Part shown: positions 5,529 through 7,083 of the stretch, piece after piece
Layout: the number at the start of each line of letters is the position of its first letter
Numbering within the stretch: the first letter of the stretch is position 1
Source: an uncultured Bacteroidales bacterium
GTDB lineage: Bacteria > Bacteroidota > Bacteroidia > Bacteroidales > UBA932
Length of the DNA: 7,083 bases
Assembly: GCA_937890845.1 (NCBI GenBank)
Contig: CALADR010000113.1
Coordinates: 1-7,083, forward strand
Direction of reading: 5' to 3'
Program-made: the position numbers and the translations under genes
Notes under the pieces: model-generated
The model's input: only the letters and a program-made list of their open reading frames with translations
Database searches by the model: none
Told to the model about the DNA's origin: nothing

Positions 5529-6380
5529 ATGGTAGATTCCAGGTTGAAAATATTCGAAGCTGTGGTCAGAGAACACAGCTTTACGGGGGCGGCACGCTCT
5601 TTGGGTATTACGCAGTCTGCTGTAAGCCAGTGTATTGCGGATCTGGAAAAAATGCTTTACGTGCAGTTGTTCCGCCGTTCCAGAGAGGCCGTTATACTTA
5701 CTGAGGCCGGCAGGAGGTTTTCCGGGTATGCTTGCAATATACTGGATCTTTATGGGGAGATTTCAGAAGCATTTCCGTTGCCTGCAGAAAAAAAATCAAG
5801 TATTATTAAAGCAGATGTGTCTCCTGATACAGTTTCGATGCTTTTCCCGGATCTTATTTCCTCATTTGTGATGGGAGGATACAGGTTTTCTATTGTGGAA
5901 GAGCCAGGGGACTTCTCAGTGCATAGTGCAGTACAGGGTGTTGATATGACATTGCATGAAGGTGAATGTTTAGGTATTTCACCGTTATGTGCTGTTGTGC
6001 ATCCTTCTGTGCCGGCAGCGTATTATGGAGCTGTTTCCCTTTCGGATATATCTCCGTTGAAAGTAGCAGTCTGGTCTCCTGTAATGGAATTTTGCAGTAA
6101 TATAGAATCAAAGATTGTATTCAGTTCCGCAATTACTGATACCATAATCAGTCTGGTAGCTCAATCCGAATCTCTCGTGGGCGTCGTACCGTTGCATTCC
6201 GTGTATAAAAAACTTTCAGACAGGAGTCTGGTCCGTCTGCCGATTTTGAAATCACCTGTAAATGTGGCAGTGTATCTCAGAGCGACTGATGAGTTTTCAT
6301 CCGGGGATATTTACAGCGCTCTCCGCCGCAGGCTGGTTTCCTTGCTGGAATTCAATTGGATTTCCAAAAACTCATTCTAA
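5529..6380 (+). CDS. LysR-type transcriptional regulator
   Basis: This is a 283-residue regulator. The N-terminal winged helix-turn-helix is clear: RLKIFEAVVREHSFTGAARS (5-24), the recognition segment LGITQSAVSQCIADLE (25-40), then LFRRSREAVILTEAGRRF (47-64), the wing and start of the linker helix. The C-terminal part is a divergent co-inducer-binding domain, with VAQSESLVGVVPLHSVYKKL (210-229) and the SLVRLPI strand (233-239) that close this domain in LysR proteins. The effector cannot be predicted from it. The start is the ATG at 5529, preceded by GGAAAGAG and by a consensus promoter that excludes the upstream TTG at 5493. LysR regulators often control a divergent neighbour, here the M16 protease gene 181 bp away, and themselves, but nothing in the sequence proves that. 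The lipoate ligase gene 115 bp downstream has its own candidate promoter. No hairpin terminator is evident after the stop. Confidence 0.9.
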   Translation: MVDSRLKIFEAVVREHSFTGAARSLGITQSAVSQCIADLEKMLYVQLFRRSREAVILTEAGRRFSGYACNILDLYGEISEAFPLPAEKKSSIIKADVSPDTVSMLFPDLISSFVMGGYRFSIVEEPGDFSVHSAVQGVDMTLHEGECLGISPLCAVVHPSVPAAYYGAVSLSDISPLKVAVWSPVMEFCSNIESKIVFSSAITDTIISLVAQSESLVGVVPLHSVYKKLSDRSLVRLPILKSPVNVAVYLRATDEFSSGDIYSALRRRLVSLLEFNWISKNSF

Positions 6381-6439
6381 TGATAATGTCTTTAATCTGC
6401 TATTTGTTTTGAAATTTGTTATAATTAGCTGTCAAACTA

Positions 6440-6470
6440 TTTCAGTTTATTCTAAAAATGCTTAAGTTTG
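6440..6470 (+). promoter_or_regulatory. candidate promoter of the lipoate ligase gene
   Basis: TTTC (6440-6443), a 19-nt spacer, and TAAGTTTG (6463-6470) fit the Bacteroidetes promoter with one mismatch in the -33 element. Expected initiation is near 6477, about 19 nt before the ATG at 6496. A second -7-like TATTTTTG at 6481-6488 lacks a -33 partner and would give a nearly leaderless message. Confidence 0.4.
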
Positions 6471-6495
6471 AGAGAAATTATATTTTTGATTTCGT

Positions 6496-7083
6496 ATGAT
6501 AAATGTGAGACTGCCGGAAGAAAAAGACAGAAATCTGGCATTTTATCTGGCAATGGAAGAGTATGTCGCCGGAAAGTTTGCTTCAGGGGATTATTTTTTT
6601 CTATGGAGAACAGGCCCTTCCGTTATTTTCGGAAGAAACCAGCAGATGGAGGCAGAGGTAAATGTACCGTATTGCCGCAGCCATGGTGTGAATATTTTCA
6701 GACGTAAGAGCGGGGGAGGATGCGTATATTCTGATTGGGGTAATATAATGCACTCATGTATAACTACATCAGGATTGGAGCCTGCGTTTACATTTGAGTC
6801 ATATATGCAGCGTATGGCATTGCTGCTCCGTCGTCTTGGACTGGATGCTTCTGTGAGTGGGAGAAACGATATAATGGCTGGTGGATACAAGGTTTCAGGC
6901 AATGCTTTCCATGTTTTGCCGCGTCGCTGCATAATTCACGGCACTCTTCTCTATGATGTAGATATGGAAGCTTTATCGGAAGCTATAACACCGTCGGCGG
7001 AGAAATTGGCTCTTAAAGGTATCAGCTCTGTCAGACAACGTGTGAAAAACCTGAGGGATATGCTTGGAATAAGCATAGAGGAC
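6496..7083 (+). CDS. lplA: lipoate-protein ligase A (runs off right edge)
   Basis: From the ATG at 6496 the frame is open for 196 codons to the last base, so the 3' end is missing. The enzyme activates lipoate with ATP to lipoyl-AMP and transfers it to lysines of lipoyl domains (E2 subunits of 2-oxoacid dehydrogenases, GcvH) in the cytosol. Diagnostic motifs compared with E. coli LplA are IFGRNQQ (44-50), the lipoate-binding FRRKSGGGCVYSDWGN (68-83), SGRNDI (121-126), KVSGNAF with the catalytic Lys132, HGTLL (148-152), and KGISSVRQRVKNL (174-186). LplA-type rather than LipB-type is clear from KVSG plus the GISSVRxRV segment. Whether the C-terminal accessory domain is present cannot be seen. 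The start is backed by the normal spacing to the first helix (RNLAFYLAMEE); there is no strong Shine-Dalgarno. Other-frame ORFs at this place are shadows. Confidence 0.93.
   Translation, partial: MINVRLPEEKDRNLAFYLAMEEYVAGKFASGDYFFLWRTGPSVIFGRNQQMEAEVNVPYCRSHGVNIFRRKSGGGCVYSDWGNIMHSCITTSGLEPAFTFESYMQRMALLLRRLGLDASVSGRNDIMAGGYKVSGNAFHVLPRRCIIHGTLLYDVDMEALSEAITPSAEKLALKGISSVRQRVKNLRDMLGISIED

Noticed and set aside
6468..6932. ORFs at 6468-6707 (plus) and 6591-6932 (minus)
   Set aside because: Both lie within or across the lipoate ligase frame, which carries all the family motifs; they are shadows of it.

Overview
The window looks like chromosomal DNA of a Bacteroidota bacterium, most likely order Bacteroidales. 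Protein families point that way: a ~935-residue secreted M16 zinc protease with a signal peptide, a TIGR02757 (DUF2400) protein, and a small protein ending in NHPTLF. So do the promoters, which fit the Bacteroidetes primary-sigma pattern TTTG-N19-21-TAnnTTTG, and the general lack of strong Shine-Dalgarno sequences. I cannot name a genus. I saw no mobile element, CRISPR array, tRNA or rRNA.

Layout. Positions 1-1437 (minus strand) hold an apparent three-gene operon read right to left: a TIGR02757 protein, a zeta-toxin-like P-loop NTPase/kinase, and the start of a TldD/PmbA-like protease gene whose start codon lies inside the NTPase gene (22-nt overlap). A consensus promoter sits just upstream at 1458-1489. 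Positions 1550-2037 hold a monocistronic methylglyoxal synthase gene (mgsA, minus) with its own hairpin terminator. Divergent from it, at 2198-2425 (plus), is a 75-residue protein with a predicted ribbon-helix-helix fold. Its 3' end converges on the M16 protease gene, with a strong bidirectional terminator and a second hairpin between them (2489-2551).

Positions 2563-5347 (minus) hold the M16 protease gene, which is broken. The reading frame stops at 2906, right after the conserved GGTY of the second half, and the last ~118 residues continue in another frame from about 2920. The pattern suggests a small out-of-frame deletion of roughly 20-25 bases rather than programmed frameshifting. Divergent from it is a LysR-type regulator gene (5529-6380, plus) with an exact consensus promoter. 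A lipoate-protein ligase gene (6496-7083, plus) follows and runs off the right edge.

These are mostly housekeeping or metabolic genes: central-carbon overflow through methylglyoxal, lipoylation of 2-oxoacid dehydrogenases and glycine cleavage, and envelope proteolysis. I see no single new multi-gene system. The items most worth a second look are the interrupted M16 gene, the overlapping NTPase/TldD-like pair, the duplicated translation-start region of the M16 gene, and the repeats in front of the small ribbon-helix-helix gene.
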